From CAZIKF01 sp964539825 (GTDB lineage Bacteria; Muiribacteriota; UBA6191): 64,000 nt of DNA. Position 1 is the stretch's first letter. The number at the start of each line of letters is the position of its first letter. Below the pieces are notes generated by a model that saw only the letters and a list, made by a program, of their open reading frames with translations, was not told the origin of the DNA and did no database searches. Below, in pieces: positions 26,872 to 36,500 of the stretch. The stretch covers positions 55,268 to 119,267 of the forward strand of contig CAZIKF010000012.1 of NCBI GenBank assembly GCA_964539825.1, written 5' to 3'. A program made the translations under genes and the position numbers.

Positions 26872-28074
26872 TTACTTGGCCATTTCGATCACGTAGGCTA
26901 CGCCAAGTTTAGAGAACTTTGCGGCATGCTGAGCATGCCCCTGGGATTGCTCAATTGTATCTCTTGTAGAGTGGATCTTCTTGTTGCTTTCACGCATCGT
27001 AGCTTCATGGGGAAAGGAGGCTGGATACCCTCTTCGTGACCAGGAGGCATGATCGGAACATCCGTAACCACATTTGGACACCCCACGGGTCAAATCTGGG
27101 AGATATTGATCGACCAGGGTACCTACAAACTGATTCTGAGCGGCGTTGGTAAAGTCTTCATAGAGATAAATATCCTTTTCAGACCCCATATAATTGGTCA
27201 TATCCAACTGTAAAACTCCAACTACCTGCTTTTCAGCGGCTTTGTATTCTGTTGCTATCTCAGAAGAACCCCGGAGTCCAACTTCTTCAGCGGCATAAGC
27301 CATAGCCTGAATTGTTCGTTTAGGCTTATAGTTCGAGGAGAGCAAAACCCTGATGACCTCGGTGATTGAAGCAATCCCTGATGCGTTATCGTCCGCTCCG
27401 GGGGCTCGACGGCCACCGGCAAAAAACATACCATTGATAGAATCCCCATGACCCCCGATTACGACGATTTCATCGGGGTGTTCAGTACCCGTAATGGTAA
27501 GAATCACAGATGGCTGCTTCCAACGGTCATGTTCCTTAAGTTCGACCGAAACATCTTCCCTACCTTCAGCTAAACTCTGCCACTTGTCTTTGATCCATTG
27601 CATGGATTCCACACCTGTATCGGCATTGTAATATCGGTTATGGAAGGTAGAAAGAGAGAGAATAGTGTCAAGAATGTTAGCATCGTCCACTTCACCCAGG
27701 AGTGATTGAACCGTTTCATTCTGGTCGATGGCATAGTCTTGAAACTTGTGCCTACGTACCCATTTTCGTTTGCGAAATCCAACCATAGTCAAGTTAGCGT
27801 CTTCATAATCGTCATGAACCATGAATCCACCGCATCGATGGAAATTTTCATGCATGATATGGGAAAGTTTTACGACTTCACCTGGGGAGACCTTGATCAG
27901 GCTCACTCCTTCTTGAGAATCTAAAACACTCACGCTCTTGGAAAGTTCCCTGGTTATGATGGGAAGGGAATCTGTTCCCACAGACACCCACAAGTCCTCA
28001 GTAGGCTCGGAATAAGTCGCTGTAGCTGCGGCAATAAGTAGAATGCCTGCTGCACTGGTGATCAGTCGTTTCAT
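26872..28074 (-). CDS. Secreted M28 family leucyl-type aminopeptidase
   Basis: 400 residues with a signal peptide (cleavage near TATYSEP), a propeptide-like region and an M28 catalytic domain. Two-zinc ligands are visible: GGHGDS (His), PGADDNASG (Asp), AEEVGLRGS (Glu pair), LQLDMTN (Asp) and KIHSTRDT (His). The CGYGCSDHASW segment matches the disulfide loop of the Vibrio/Aeromonas leucine aminopeptidase group, so it is probably an exported exopeptidase releasing hydrophobic N-terminal residues. Closeness to gammaproteobacterial enzymes suggests horizontal origin but is unproven. AGAAGGAG precedes the ATG. Confidence 0.9.
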   Translation of the reverse strand: MKRLITSAAGILLIAAATATYSEPTEDLWVSVGTDSLPIITRELSKSVSVLDSQEGVSLIKVSPGEVVKLSHIMHENFHRCGGFMVHDDYEDANLTMVGFRKRKWVRRHKFQDYAIDQNETVQSLLGEVDDANILDTILSLSTFHNRYYNADTGVESMQWIKDKWQSLAEGREDVSVELKEHDRWKQPSVILTITGTEHPDEIVVIGGHGDSINGMFFAGGRRAPGADDNASGIASITEVIRVLLSSNYKPKRTIQAMAYAAEEVGLRGSSEIATEYKAAEKQVVGVLQLDMTNYMGSEKDIYLYEDFTNAAQNQFVGTLVDQYLPDLTRGVSKCGYGCSDHASWSRRGYPASFPHEATMRESNKKIHSTRDTIEQSQGHAQHAAKFSKLGVAYVIEMAK

Positions 28075-28118
28075 TTTTTCTCCTTCTCTCTTCTTATTGG
28101 AAGTGAATCAAGAAGACT

Positions 28119-28146
28119 ATTTTAACGAGCAATGCGCAATTGACAA
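28119..28146 (-). promoter_or_regulatory. Predicted promoter of the M28 peptidase-fumC unit
   Basis: Reading the minus strand: TTGTCA (28146-28141), a 16-nt spacer and TAAAAT (28124-28119). The gene start is about 45 nt downstream with a strong Shine-Dalgarno site between. Confidence 0.5.
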
Positions 28147-28197
28147 GGACTTCTTCAAAAAATCAGGATTTTGTATGGGGAATAAAAAGAAAGAAGA

Positions 28198-28270
28198 TAC
28201 TCCCAAGGGGATTCGAACCCCTGTGTCCGCCGTGAAAGGGCGGCATCCTAGGCCACTAGACGATGGGAGC
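28198..28270 (-). tRNA. tRNA-Glu(TTC)
   Basis: A 73-nt cloverleaf on the minus strand: acceptor GCTCCCA with TGGGAGT, anticodon stem CCGCC/GGCGG with loop CTTTCAC (anticodon TTC), and T-arm loop GTTCGAATC. CCA is not encoded. It follows the CAT tRNA by 14 nt. Confidence 0.95.
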
Positions 28271-28284
28271 ATCTGCTAAGTTTA

Positions 28285-28358
28285 TGGGCGTACAAGGACT
28301 TGAACCTTGGACCTATCGATTATGAGTCGAGTGCTCTAACCAACTGAGCTACACGCCC
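28285..28358 (-). tRNA. tRNA with CAT anticodon (elongator Met, or Ile2)
   Basis: A 74-nt cloverleaf: acceptor GGGCGTG with TACGCCC, D-arm AGCTCAGTTGGTTAGAGC, anticodon loop CTCATAA, T-arm AAGG-TTCAAGT-CCTT. The D-arm resembles elongator tRNA-Met; the anticodon stem TCGA resembles tRNA-Ile2 read after lysidine modification. It is not the initiator, whose anticodon stem has three G-C pairs. CCA is not encoded. Confidence 0.9.
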
Positions 28359-28372
28359 CACGATAGGGCCAA

Positions 28373-28401
28373 AGAATATCACGCGAAATTGACGCTGTCA
28401 A
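28373..28401 (-). promoter_or_regulatory. Predicted promoter of the two-tRNA unit
   Basis: Minus strand TTGACA (28401-28396), a 17-nt spacer, TATTCT (28378-28373), about 15 nt before the first tRNA. It is a near-consensus site well placed for a stable RNA. Confidence 0.7.
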
Positions 28402-28411
28402 TTTGCCCCAT

Positions 28412-29035
28412 TTAATAGAATTCTACTCCTGAAGAAGAGTGGGATCTCATTTTTTCGCGGATCATCCGCTCGAGGACTTCCTTAAGCCGGCTTAGTCTCT
28501 TATTTACATTCAGTGATTCTAGAAAACTCTGCTTTTCAAAAGGATCTTCTATAAAGTAGTGGCAACAGAAGTTTGTAAGGATGTTTGGATCCGTAATAAA
28601 GGAGACTGCTTGTAGCATGGCATCCGGTTTTGTCTGATCTAGAAAGATATAACGTTTGAGTTGTTTGCCTAAGGATAAAGCATCCTTTTCAGCATTTTCC
28701 CGTTGTCGGTAATAGTCTCTGAGTTCCTTGCCCTCACCAAAAATTACAGGTTCAGTCGAAGGACATTGGTCAACAAAGAATTTGCTCATACCGCGAATGG
28801 TAACCTGGGTCATTCCGGGTTGGGAAAAATCTACTTCCTCAAGTTTGGAGAGGCAGCATGTTTGGTGAAAATACTCTTCATCTTTGATCATTAAACTCAC
28901 CAGAAAATGACCGTCAAAACTATCAGTTTCAGAAAGTAATGAGATCAAATACGGATCAGTTGTCTGAAGGGTTGTCATGAGTCCCGGAAACATCACAAAG
29001 TTTCGAAGGGGTAGGACTGGAAATGTGGCATCCAT
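28412..29035 (-). CDS. Stand-alone Lon N-terminal (substrate-binding) domain protein
   Basis: 207 residues. FPVLPLRNFVMFPGL at the N-terminus is the LON-domain hallmark, followed by a beta barrel and a helical C-terminus (ENAEKDALSLGKQLKRYIF...). There is no AAA or Ser-Lys protease part, so it resembles the small LON-substrate-binding proteins of many bacteria, whose role is unclear (adaptor or chaperone). A CC pair is present at about residue 60. It ends just upstream of the tRNA promoter. Confidence 0.85.
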   Translation of the reverse strand: MDATFPVLPLRNFVMFPGLMTTLQTTDPYLISLLSETDSFDGHFLVSLMIKDEEYFHQTCCLSKLEEVDFSQPGMTQVTIRGMSKFFVDQCPSTEPVIFGEGKELRDYYRQRENAEKDALSLGKQLKRYIFLDQTKPDAMLQAVSFITDPNILTNFCCHYFIEDPFEKQSFLESLNVNKRLSRLKEVLERMIREKMRSHSSSGVEFY

Positions 29036-29213
29036 GATTCTCGAATTAGAAATGGGCTCAGTAGGGGCAGAAGAAAAGTATCCTCTCTAGTATACATGGA
29101 TCCATTCTGGAATTCAGGCATGGATTGCGCAGGACTAAAAACACAACAGGATTGCCACCGGTCCGTAATCTTCAGTTCGCTGGAATCCTTTCGTTCCGAC
29201 TTCAGTTGTATTC

Positions 29214-29242
29214 TTGAGTTCCAGGCTTAATGATCTTATGAT
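29214..29242 (+). promoter_or_regulatory. Predicted promoter of the small gene and aspS
   Basis: TTGAGT (29214-29219), a 17-nt spacer and TATGAT (29237-29242). It lies ~30 nt before the 101-residue gene, with a GGGGG ribosome-binding site between. Confidence 0.55.
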
Positions 29243-29272
29243 GCTCACATAGGCTGGAAAGGGGGTTAGCTC

Positions 29273-29578
29273 ATGGCTCGAAAGGTCATTCCTTCTCATC
29301 TGAGGGAATTCTTGGAATCACAAATTGTACGGGGGAGCCGAGGTTATGAACCGATCATCAGAATTTTAAATTCAACCAGGGAAGACGATCTCAAAACCTT
29401 TTTAGAATTCTATGAAGAAAGTGTGCGGGATTCTTTACTCGATAGAGAAGAAAAAATAGAAAATCCAGAGGATCTACTCGCTTCACAGGCTAGAAAAATT
29501 CAAGAATCAGACCGGGAAAAGGAAAAACCGGATGATAAACTCACGAACCTGTTCAGGGACCTATCCCGAAAAGATTAG
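29273..29578 (+). CDS. Small charged protein of unknown function
   Basis: 101 residues, hydrophilic and mostly helical by composition, with no Cys, no signal peptide and no membrane segment. The C-terminal half is a run of Lys/Glu/Asp. I do not recognise the family. Support for it being real comes from a good promoter, a GGGGG site 7 nt before the ATG, and its position 45 nt before aspS on the same strand. Confidence 0.65.
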   Translation: MARKVIPSHLREFLESQIVRGSRGYEPIIRILNSTREDDLKTFLEFYEESVRDSLLDREEKIENPEDLLASQARKIQESDREKEKPDDKLTNLFRDLSRKD

Positions 29579-29623
29579 TTCTGACTGCGATCCACAACCT
29601 TATCAATAGCAAAGGAGCCAGGA

Positions 29624-31390
29624 ATGCTGCGTACTCATAATCTAGGTTCTCTCCAAGAATCACTCGTTGGTGAGAGGCTCACCCTGTGTGGCTGGGTAGC
29701 AAGGGTGAGAGCCGTAGGGGAGATTAACTTCGTAGTACTTCGGGATCGCTATGGTACGGTACAGCTAAAAATAGGCGCCGATCTCCTATCAAAACACCGA
29801 CTCTCCCGCGAGGACTGTTTGAGGGTAATGGGAACACTTGAATTTAGACCTATGGCGGACCGGACCAAAGACCGCAATGGTTCCTTTGAAGTGCTTGTAA
29901 ATGAGTTGGAAATCTTAAATGAGAGTGATGTGCCTCCCTTCGTAGTTGATGGAAAGGAAGGGGCATCTGAGGATTTGCGTCTCAAGCACAGGCACCTCGA
30001 TCTGCGTAGTCGTTTTATGACGGAAAATCTGGTCATCCGTCACAGGGTTGTGGACTCTATCCGCAACAGTCTGAATAGTCTGGATTTTCTTGAAGTTGAA
30101 ACACCCATGTTGATGAAGTCAATGCCTGAAGGGGCCAGAGACTTCCTCGTACCCTCGCGGGCTTTTCCCGGCGAATTCTACGCCCTTCCGCAGTCACCTC
30201 AAATTTATAAACAAATCATTCAGGTGGCGGGATTAGATCGCTACTACCAGTTCGCTCGTTGTTTTCGTGATGAAGATACCCGTAATGACCGTCAACTGGT
30301 TCACACCCAGATGGACCTTGAGATGAGTTTTGTTGAAGAAGGAGATGTCTTTAACGTCATTGAGTCCACCTTAGAAACCCTATTCCAAGAAATATTGGGC
30401 CAGAAGATCCAGGTACCCTTTGAGAGAATGTGTTATGACGACGCGATCCGTCGTTTTGGAACCGATAAACCAGACTTAAGATTTTCACTGGAACTGATTG
30501 ACCTGGACCCATTTTTTAAAGGAACCACGCACCCGGCTATTGCGGGGGCTCTCGAAGGGAAAGGTCGCGTAGCCGGAATTGCCGTACCTGGAGGTAGTTG
30601 CTTTTCCAGGAAGGAAATTGATGGTTTTTCAGAATTCGTAAAGACCTATAGAGCAGATGGAGCATTCTATCTGAAGTGTACCGATGATGGGTTTAGCTCT
30701 GGGGCTACTAAGCTGGTTCCTGAGTCCCTCCGGAAAGGTTTGTGGGACCACTGCAAGGTTCAATCGGGAGATCTTCTCTTCTTTATCGCTGGAGATCAGA
30801 CCACAGTCTCTGATGCTTTGGGACATCTTCGAAATGAAGTGGCTCGAGCATTGGAAGTCCATGAGGGAAATTTCATTGATAAGGACTCGCGTCGTTTTCT
30901 ATGGGTCACTGATTTTCCGCTTTTTGAATACGACCAGGACCTGGGCACATGGCAGGCCATGCATCACATGTTCACCATGCCCAAAGAAGAACATCTTAAG
31001 TATCTTGAGACCGGAGAGCTTGATAAGGTTTACGGACGATTATATGATCTGGTTCTTAATGGCGTGGAACTGGGTTCAGGGTCCATTCGAATTCATCGTG
31101 CCCAGGTTCAGAAAAAGGTTTTTGAAGCGATTGGAATGAGTCCTGAGGATACTCGGCAGCGGTTTGGTTTTTTTCTTGATTCGCTGCGCCATGGTGCCCC
31201 GCCCCATGGTGGAATAGCACTGGGAGTTGCCCGGCTGGTCATGACTCTGTTGGGGCTTGAGAACATGCGCGATGTGATTGCGTTTCCCCATGCTTCATCC
31301 AGCAGGTATTTACTCGATGATTCACCAACCTCTGTAGATTCTTCCCAACTTGAGGAATTATCTATACGGACTGTTATAAAAAATCCTTGA
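29624..31390 (+). CDS. aspS: Aspartyl-tRNA synthetase (bacterial type)
   Basis: 588 residues, the bacterial length including the GAD insertion domain. The N-terminal OB fold (LCGWVARVRAVGEINFVVLRD) binds the anticodon; class II motif 2 is FRDEDTRNDRQLVHTQMDLE. Motif 3 reads GGIALGVARLVMTLLG, whereas the usual sequence is GLDR: the Asp is Ala and Arg is kept. The end also departs from the usual form. This does not look like a broken gene, but the motif 3 change is unusual. AAAGGAG precedes the ATG. Whether it also charges tRNA-Asn cannot be told here. Confidence 0.95.
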   Translation: MLRTHNLGSLQESLVGERLTLCGWVARVRAVGEINFVVLRDRYGTVQLKIGADLLSKHRLSREDCLRVMGTLEFRPMADRTKDRNGSFEVLVNELEILNESDVPPFVVDGKEGASEDLRLKHRHLDLRSRFMTENLVIRHRVVDSIRNSLNSLDFLEVETPMLMKSMPEGARDFLVPSRAFPGEFYALPQSPQIYKQIIQVAGLDRYYQFARCFRDEDTRNDRQLVHTQMDLEMSFVEEGDVFNVIESTLETLFQEILGQKIQVPFERMCYDDAIRRFGTDKPDLRFSLELIDLDPFFKGTTHPAIAGALEGKGRVAGIAVPGGSCFSRKEIDGFSEFVKTYRADGAFYLKCTDDGFSSGATKLVPESLRKGLWDHCKVQSGDLLFFIAGDQTTVSDALGHLRNEVARALEVHEGNFIDKDSRRFLWVTDFPLFEYDQDLGTWQAMHHMFTMPKEEHLKYLETGELDKVYGRLYDLVLNGVELGSGSIRIHRAQVQKKVFEAIGMSPEDTRQRFGFFLDSLRHGAPPHGGIALGVARLVMTLLGLENMRDVIAFPHASSSRYLLDDSPTSVDSSQLEELSIRTVIKNP

Positions 31391-31401
31391 AGGGAGAAAA
31401 A

Positions 31402-31725
31402 ATGCATCGAAAATTATTAAATGACCAGGAAATTGAACAGAGACTGGGTGAGTTTAAGGGTTGGGTTTATGATCCAGAGGCCAAATGTCTTAAGAAGGGA
31501 TTTGTCTTCAAAAACTTTGTATGCGCATTCGCGGTTATGGCCCAGGTAGCAATTTGGGCAGAAAAGCTTGATCATCACCCCGATTGGAAAAATGTATATA
31601 ACCGACTGGAGATCCGGCTGAATACCCATGACCTGGGTGGCGTAAGCACATTGGATTTTGAGCTGCTCAAGAGAGTGGAAGAATCTGTGAGCTTCCAATG
31701 TAATTTGGAAGCATACGCTATTTGA
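31402..31725 (+). CDS. 4a-hydroxytetrahydrobiopterin dehydratase (PCD/DCoH)
   Basis: 107 residues. The signature EKLDHHPDWKNVYNRLEI followed by THDLGG carries the catalytic His pair. It regenerates dihydropterin in aromatic hydroxylation, but stand-alone bacterial copies also occur without a hydroxylase and may act in pterin salvage; none is nearby. The ATG at 31402 was chosen because GGGAG sits 5 nt upstream and the TTG at 31387 precedes that site. It is 11 nt behind aspS. Confidence 0.93.
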   Translation: MHRKLLNDQEIEQRLGEFKGWVYDPEAKCLKKGFVFKNFVCAFAVMAQVAIWAEKLDHHPDWKNVYNRLEIRLNTHDLGGVSTLDFELLKRVEESVSFQCNLEAYAI

Positions 31726-31757
31726 AAGGTCTGGAAGGCACTTAAATAGGGTGGTCT

Positions 31758-32195
31758 CTAAACTGACGCCGCTTTCTTAACTGTCTGAAGAAAATCCACC
31801 ACATTCCCTTCGTTAATGGGCTTTACTACATAATTCTTGGCGCCCTTTAAGATAGCCTTTTGTACGATGCATTGGTAGCCCATGGCAGAAAGCATCACGA
31901 TGCGGGCCGAAGGATCGCCTTCACGGATTTTTTCCACCGCGTCAATCCCATTCATCACGGGCATCGTGACGTCGAGAGTAACCACATCGGGCTGAAGCTT
32001 TGCGTATAGTTGCACTGCCTCCTGCCCATTCTTGGCCTCTCCAACGACATCATATCCTACACTCATAAGAATCTTATTAAGTGTATTTCGTACAAACATG
32101 GCGTCATCGACGATTAGGACCTTATATTGTTTACCGTCAGAATCCAAGCCATTAAGCGCATTGTCAGCGGCGCATTCCCGGAGTATTTCTTCCAT
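31758..32195 (-). CDS. CheY-like single-domain response regulator, copy 2
   Basis: 145 residues. A ~20-residue N-terminal extension (EEILRECAADNALNG) precedes a REC domain with VLIVDDAMF (acidic pocket), VVTLDVTMP (phosphorylated Asp), MLSAMG (switch Ser) and VVKPI (Lys). There is no output domain. It resembles the gene at 32718, with the same N-terminal extension, so the two are duplicates flanking a CheX phosphatase. Likely a switch protein for flagella, T4P twitching or a diffusible signal. Confidence 0.9.
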   Translation of the reverse strand: MEEILRECAADNALNGLDSDGKQYKVLIVDDAMFVRNTLNKILMSVGYDVVGEAKNGQEAVQLYAKLQPDVVTLDVTMPVMNGIDAVEKIREGDPSARIVMLSAMGYQCIVQKAILKGAKNYVVKPINEGNVVDFLQTVKKAASV

Positions 32196-32222
32196 TTTCG
32201 TCTCCCATTGTTCCTGGCTACT

Positions 32223-32708
32223 CTAAGGTGTTTTTAAGTCCATTCCCAGTGCGAGGTTCACTCGAATTTCGCCCAGTCCTGTTGAGATCGGTGAAATCAT
32301 GACAGGAAGCCAATTTGGGGTCGAGACACGCATCTTATCACCTTCGAACATTGTCGGAGGACTGATAGTCATATCTAGTCCATCATTTTGCATTAAGGTG
32401 GTAGCTGTACCGGTGATCATGTTGGCCAATTCTCCGAAAGTGCTTCTGACAAGATCGTTAAACTCTGGAACTTTATCCATATTCATGATTTCGGCAATTC
32501 GCAGAGCAGTTTGTGGGGCTGTGTCTAGAATAAATCGACCCTGGCAGACTCCAGTCAGGCCGATGACAATGGCGAATCCGAGGCTGGAAAACTCTGATTC
32601 CTCATGAAGAACGGTTTCTCCCAGGATGATCTCTCCTCCCACGATATCGACAAGGATATCGTAAGAACAAGAGAAAAACGGGCTGCTGTAGCGGCTATCC
32701 ACTGCCAT
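32223..32708 (-). CDS. CheX/CheC-type phosphatase-like protein
   Basis: 161 residues. FGELANMITGTATTL carries the ExxN motif that positions the hydrolytic water for dephosphorylating CheY-P, and the fold order matches CheX. Placed between two CheY-like genes with gaps of 9 and 27 nt, it probably resets one or both. The C-terminus (GEIRVNLALGMDL) fits the CheX dimer strand. Confidence 0.85.
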   Translation of the reverse strand: MAVDSRYSSPFFSCSYDILVDIVGGEIILGETVLHEESEFSSLGFAIVIGLTGVCQGRFILDTAPQTALRIAEIMNMDKVPEFNDLVRSTFGELANMITGTATTLMQNDGLDMTISPPTMFEGDKMRVSTPNWLPVMISPISTGLGEIRVNLALGMDLKTP

Positions 32709-32717
32709 TCTGAATTA

Positions 32718-33155
32718 TTATTTCCCTGCCACGGTTTTGATGATCTTGAGAAAAGTCTTCACATTATCTGGTTTGATGGGTTTGACTACGAAATTCTTGG
32801 CGCCCTTTAAAATTGCTTCCTTCACCATGTTTTGGTATCCGATTGCGGAGACCATCACAATCTTGGCGGAGCGGTCTTTTTTGACTATTTCCTGCAATGC
32901 TTCAATTCCACCCATTATAGGCATCGTAATGTCCATGGTTACGATATTTGGCTTGAGTTCAAAATACTTATCGATTGCTTCCTGTCCATTGACAGCCTCT
33001 CCGGCGATTTCATAGCCCACTGAGGTCAAGATGCGCGAAATGCTTCTTCGAATGAAGCTGGCATCGTCTGCAATCAGGACTTTATTGGGGACAGAATCAT
33101 CTCTCACCCCATTATACTGAGGATCATTAGCAAGTTCTGCGAGTAGTTCTTCCAT
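32718..33155 (-). CDS. CheY-like single-domain response regulator, copy 1
   Basis: 145 residues: N-terminal extension EELLAELANDPQYNG, then REC with VLIADDASF, IVTMDITMP (phospho-Asp), MVSAIG and VVKPI. First gene of the cheY-cheX-cheY unit. The partner kinase may be the CheA-like protein at 36759, separated by the FapA-like gene. Its start is preceded by an 8-bp dyad. Confidence 0.9.
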   Translation of the reverse strand: MEELLAELANDPQYNGVRDDSVPNKVLIADDASFIRRSISRILTSVGYEIAGEAVNGQEAIDKYFELKPNIVTMDITMPIMGGIEALQEIVKKDRSAKIVMVSAIGYQNMVKEAILKGAKNFVVKPIKPDNVKTFLKIIKTVAGK

Positions 33156-33168
33156 TTAGTGGACCGAC

Positions 33169-33186
33169 TTTCTTTCGTGAAAGAAA
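33169..33186. repeat. Dyad just upstream of the cheY-cheX-cheY start
   Basis: TTTCTTTC-GT-GAAAGAAA, a perfect 8-bp inverted repeat 14 bp before the minus-strand ATG. On the transcript it could form a hairpin covering the GAAAG ribosome-binding region. Confidence 0.35.
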
Positions 33187-33217
33187 AGGGGCTCCCTCCT
33201 TAGTATTAAGCGAGACT

Positions 33218-33247
33218 ATATTAGCCTGAAATTCCAGCGAAATTCAA
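33218..33247 (-). promoter_or_regulatory. Possible promoter of the cheY-cheX-cheY unit
   Basis: Minus strand TTGAAT (33247-33242), an 18-nt spacer and TAATAT (33223-33218). Part of a 352-bp divergent intergenic region shared with the FapA-like gene. Confidence 0.4.
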
Positions 33248-33350
33248 CAATGAGAAGCGAAGGGAACTGAATACAGTGTTCTTTATGTCCTAATTAATCC
33301 ATTCTACGAGAATTTAGTTTCATCCTACATCGTCATTAGAGTGATGAAAA

Positions 33351-33460
33351 ATGAACCCAAAAGTAGGATCTGAGCGTGGGTTGTGTTTGAATCTCTCCAA
33401 GCAATGAAGTATTGAAGCATGAACCTAAAATTAGGACACCTACTTTTTATACTGTATAAT
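33351..33460 (+). promoter_or_regulatory. Repeated operator-like motif and -10 box upstream of the FapA-like gene
   Basis: ATGAACCYAAAAKTAGGA occurs at 33351-33368 and again at 33419-33436 (16/18 identical, 68 bp apart). The second copy contains the dyad CCTAA-AA-TTAGG and overlaps the expected -35 position of a perfect TATAAT at 33455-33460. This fits a regulator binding two sites and controlling a promoter that lacks a good -35. Confidence 0.45.
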
Positions 33461-33507
33461 AGATATTCTTCTTCTTTAGGTGGGAATCTTTTAAAAATTA
33501 ATGGGGA

Positions 33508-36500
33508 ATGAGCGACTCCTCTAATTTCAATTCTGAGCCGAGCGATCGATTGTATCCGGTGGAAAAACCCGATTCTCAACCCTACCTGAGATTTGATATT
33601 TCAGGTGATCAAATGGGTTGTAAAATGGGGTGTTATCCCCGTAAGGAAGACTTCACTCTTCAAGAATTTGAGGAGGCGATGTTTAAGGCAAATATCCTGT
33701 TCGGAGCAGACTATAAGCTCCTTGAAGAACTCCTCCTAAAGGTCAATGTTGAAAGGGAGCCAATTTTAGGGGAATCCATTGCTTCTGGAGTTGCGCCTGT
33801 CCCCGGCACTGATGATTGCATTGAGCCAAAAAAGTTGAAACTTGTCTCTACCCTTGAGCTGGGGGGGGCTGGAACCCAGGTTGAAGAAAAGGATGTCCTG
33901 TTTCAGTTAATACCAGGTAAGCCCGCTCAAAACGGGATGAACGTGATGGGAATTGAACTCATCGCGGAGCAAGGCCGAAGATCACCCTACCATCCTGGAC
34001 CCCATACGGTGTTCAATGAAAAGACTAAGACCCTTGTCGCTCTTGCTACCGGAGCGGTCCACATTAGTAAAGACAATTTAGTCTCAATCGTACCCTCCGC
34101 TGATGCGGAACCCCAACTTCACTTCACGGTAAGTCCCGATCGCCGACTAGCCTATTTGAGCTGCTCTCCTCGAGCTGCGAAGCCGTTTGAAATGGATGAG
34201 GCAGAAGAGCGAATGTATGCTGCCCGAATCATCTATGGGATAGATTATGATCGGATTGAGGAACTTCTAAATAGAGTCAACGAAAATGGGGAAACCTTTA
34301 AATCGGAGATCATAGCTCGTGGAGATGATGAGCTTGACGGGACTGATGCGGAGGTGGAATTTCGCATATCCATTGACCCAAATGCGGGAACTGAAGTCGA
34401 GGAAGATGCTGAAATCGCGGTCTTGGTCCCAGGAATTCCTCCGCGGGAGGGTCTGAATGTAGCGGGAAAGAAAGTCGTAGGAACAGAAGGGAGCAAATTG
34501 CCTCTGAAGGTTGGTGACGGCTGTGTCTTAGATCGGCGCAAGCATGCCTATTGTGCGACCAGATCGGGTCTTTTGGTGCTTGGAAAAGACCAAATGCTCT
34601 CGGTTATTTCTCAGGAGGAGAGCGAAAGTAAATCTACCCAAAATGAGTTGAATGAAAAATCCCTGGATCCAGGGAGTCTAAAGTTTGAAGTAGCTGATGA
34701 TCTTATGGCCGCGATCATGCTGTGCGCTCCCAAAGAGAACGGTAATTTTACGATGGATGAAATTGAGGAGGCACTCTACGATTCCGGGATTATTCACGGT
34801 ATCTACTATGAGAGACTCGAATCTATGGTTCAGCGCATTAACGAAGAAGACTATTGGGTCTGGGGAGAGGTGATCGCAAGGGGAGATTTTCCAAGGGATG
34901 GTCTCGATGAAATGCTGAGTGTCTATTTTTGGGAAAATGATCTTGATGAAAAATTCATTCGTTTTGATCCTGGCCATGAACTAGAGAATAACTATGCTCA
35001 GGAAGGGGAGCCGGTTGCTTCTCTGCTTGCCAAAACAAGACCTACCTATGGTCTCACTGTCACGGGGCGAAATATCATCGGGAAAGATGGGCAGGAATCA
35101 GCCCTGATTTTCTCAGATGACTTTAAATTTGATCCTCAATCCAATCTTTACCTGGCCGCGGCTGAAGGTGAGGTCGTGGTTAAGGAGGGATGTGTAGAGC
35201 TCATCCGTCCTGAGAAGGAAGAAATAGTCATCGAAGTAGGAGCTGAGGAAGGAGCGCAGGAAGCCGCGGAATTGGAAGAGGTCGGCGAGAAGGGAGCGCC
35301 CTTACAACTCACGGTTTCTCGAGACTTAATGACGATGAGTATGACTCTCAGACCGCGTAAGTCTAAACCCTGGACCTTCTATGAATTGGAGGACTGTGTT
35401 TATAAACATGACGTGGTTTACGGAATCGAATTTGAACGCATGGAAGAATTGATGATCCAGGTCAATGAGACCGGGGTGGCAGTTGAGGATGAAGTCGTGG
35501 CACGAGGTGAACTTCCTACGGAAGGTAGCGATGAGCGTGCCGTTCTATATTTCTCTGCGGAGCGGGCCATTGATTTGGAACAGGCCGCATTGCAAAAGAT
35601 TTTGGATACGGGAGAAATGGCACATGAATTTCTGAGAGAAGATGAAAAAGTGTTGGAAATTATCCCTCGTGTACCCGGGGTAGATGGATTTACTGTGACC
35701 GGTGAAAAGTTGAAGGCTAAGAAGCTTTCAAAGTCCAGGTATGTTGCGGGAGAGAATCTTTACGCTGGTGATCAGGCGGGGATCTTCCTGGCGAGAGAGC
35801 CAGGGCAGGTTTTAGTCAAGGGCAATAAAGTAGGAATTAAGCCGGTTCTCTTTATCGATACCGATGTTTCCCTCAAGACCGGTGATATTCAATTTCATGG
35901 GAATATCGTGATCGAAGGGAATGTAAGGAGCGGGATGAAAGTCACCTCCAAGGAAAGTGTGTACATCGATGGCCGAATTGAGATTGCCACGATTCAGACG
36001 GGAGGAGATCTGACCATTGTCGGAGGGGTTCAGGGTGGACTTCATGGAAGAAAGGCAATGATTAACACCGGCGGGGATTTACGGACCCGGTTTTGTAATA
36101 ATGCCATCGTTCGCTGCCGGGGAGACTTTCTTATTGAGAACTCCCTTGTCCATTCCGACGTGGAATGTGATGGAACGATCCGCATTCAAGAGGAGGGTAA
36201 AGGAATCATGGGTGGAAGGGTGAGGGCGATGCTGGGTATCGAAACCAGCTTCCTGGGGTCTTCACTCGGAATCGCTACCGAGGTTTTTGCCGGCGGGTAT
36301 AACTATGATGTGAAACTGGGTATGGCAAGGGTTGAGTCTTCCCGTAAACGACTACAAAAGGGAATCGTGGACCTGATGACAAGATTGAGGCCCTATAAAG
36401 GTAAGGATCTAGACGATCTTCCCAAGAAGATTTTGGAAAAAATTCTTTTGATGCGTAAGGAGCTTGAAGAGGCACTGACACGGGATAAAGCGTTAGTACA

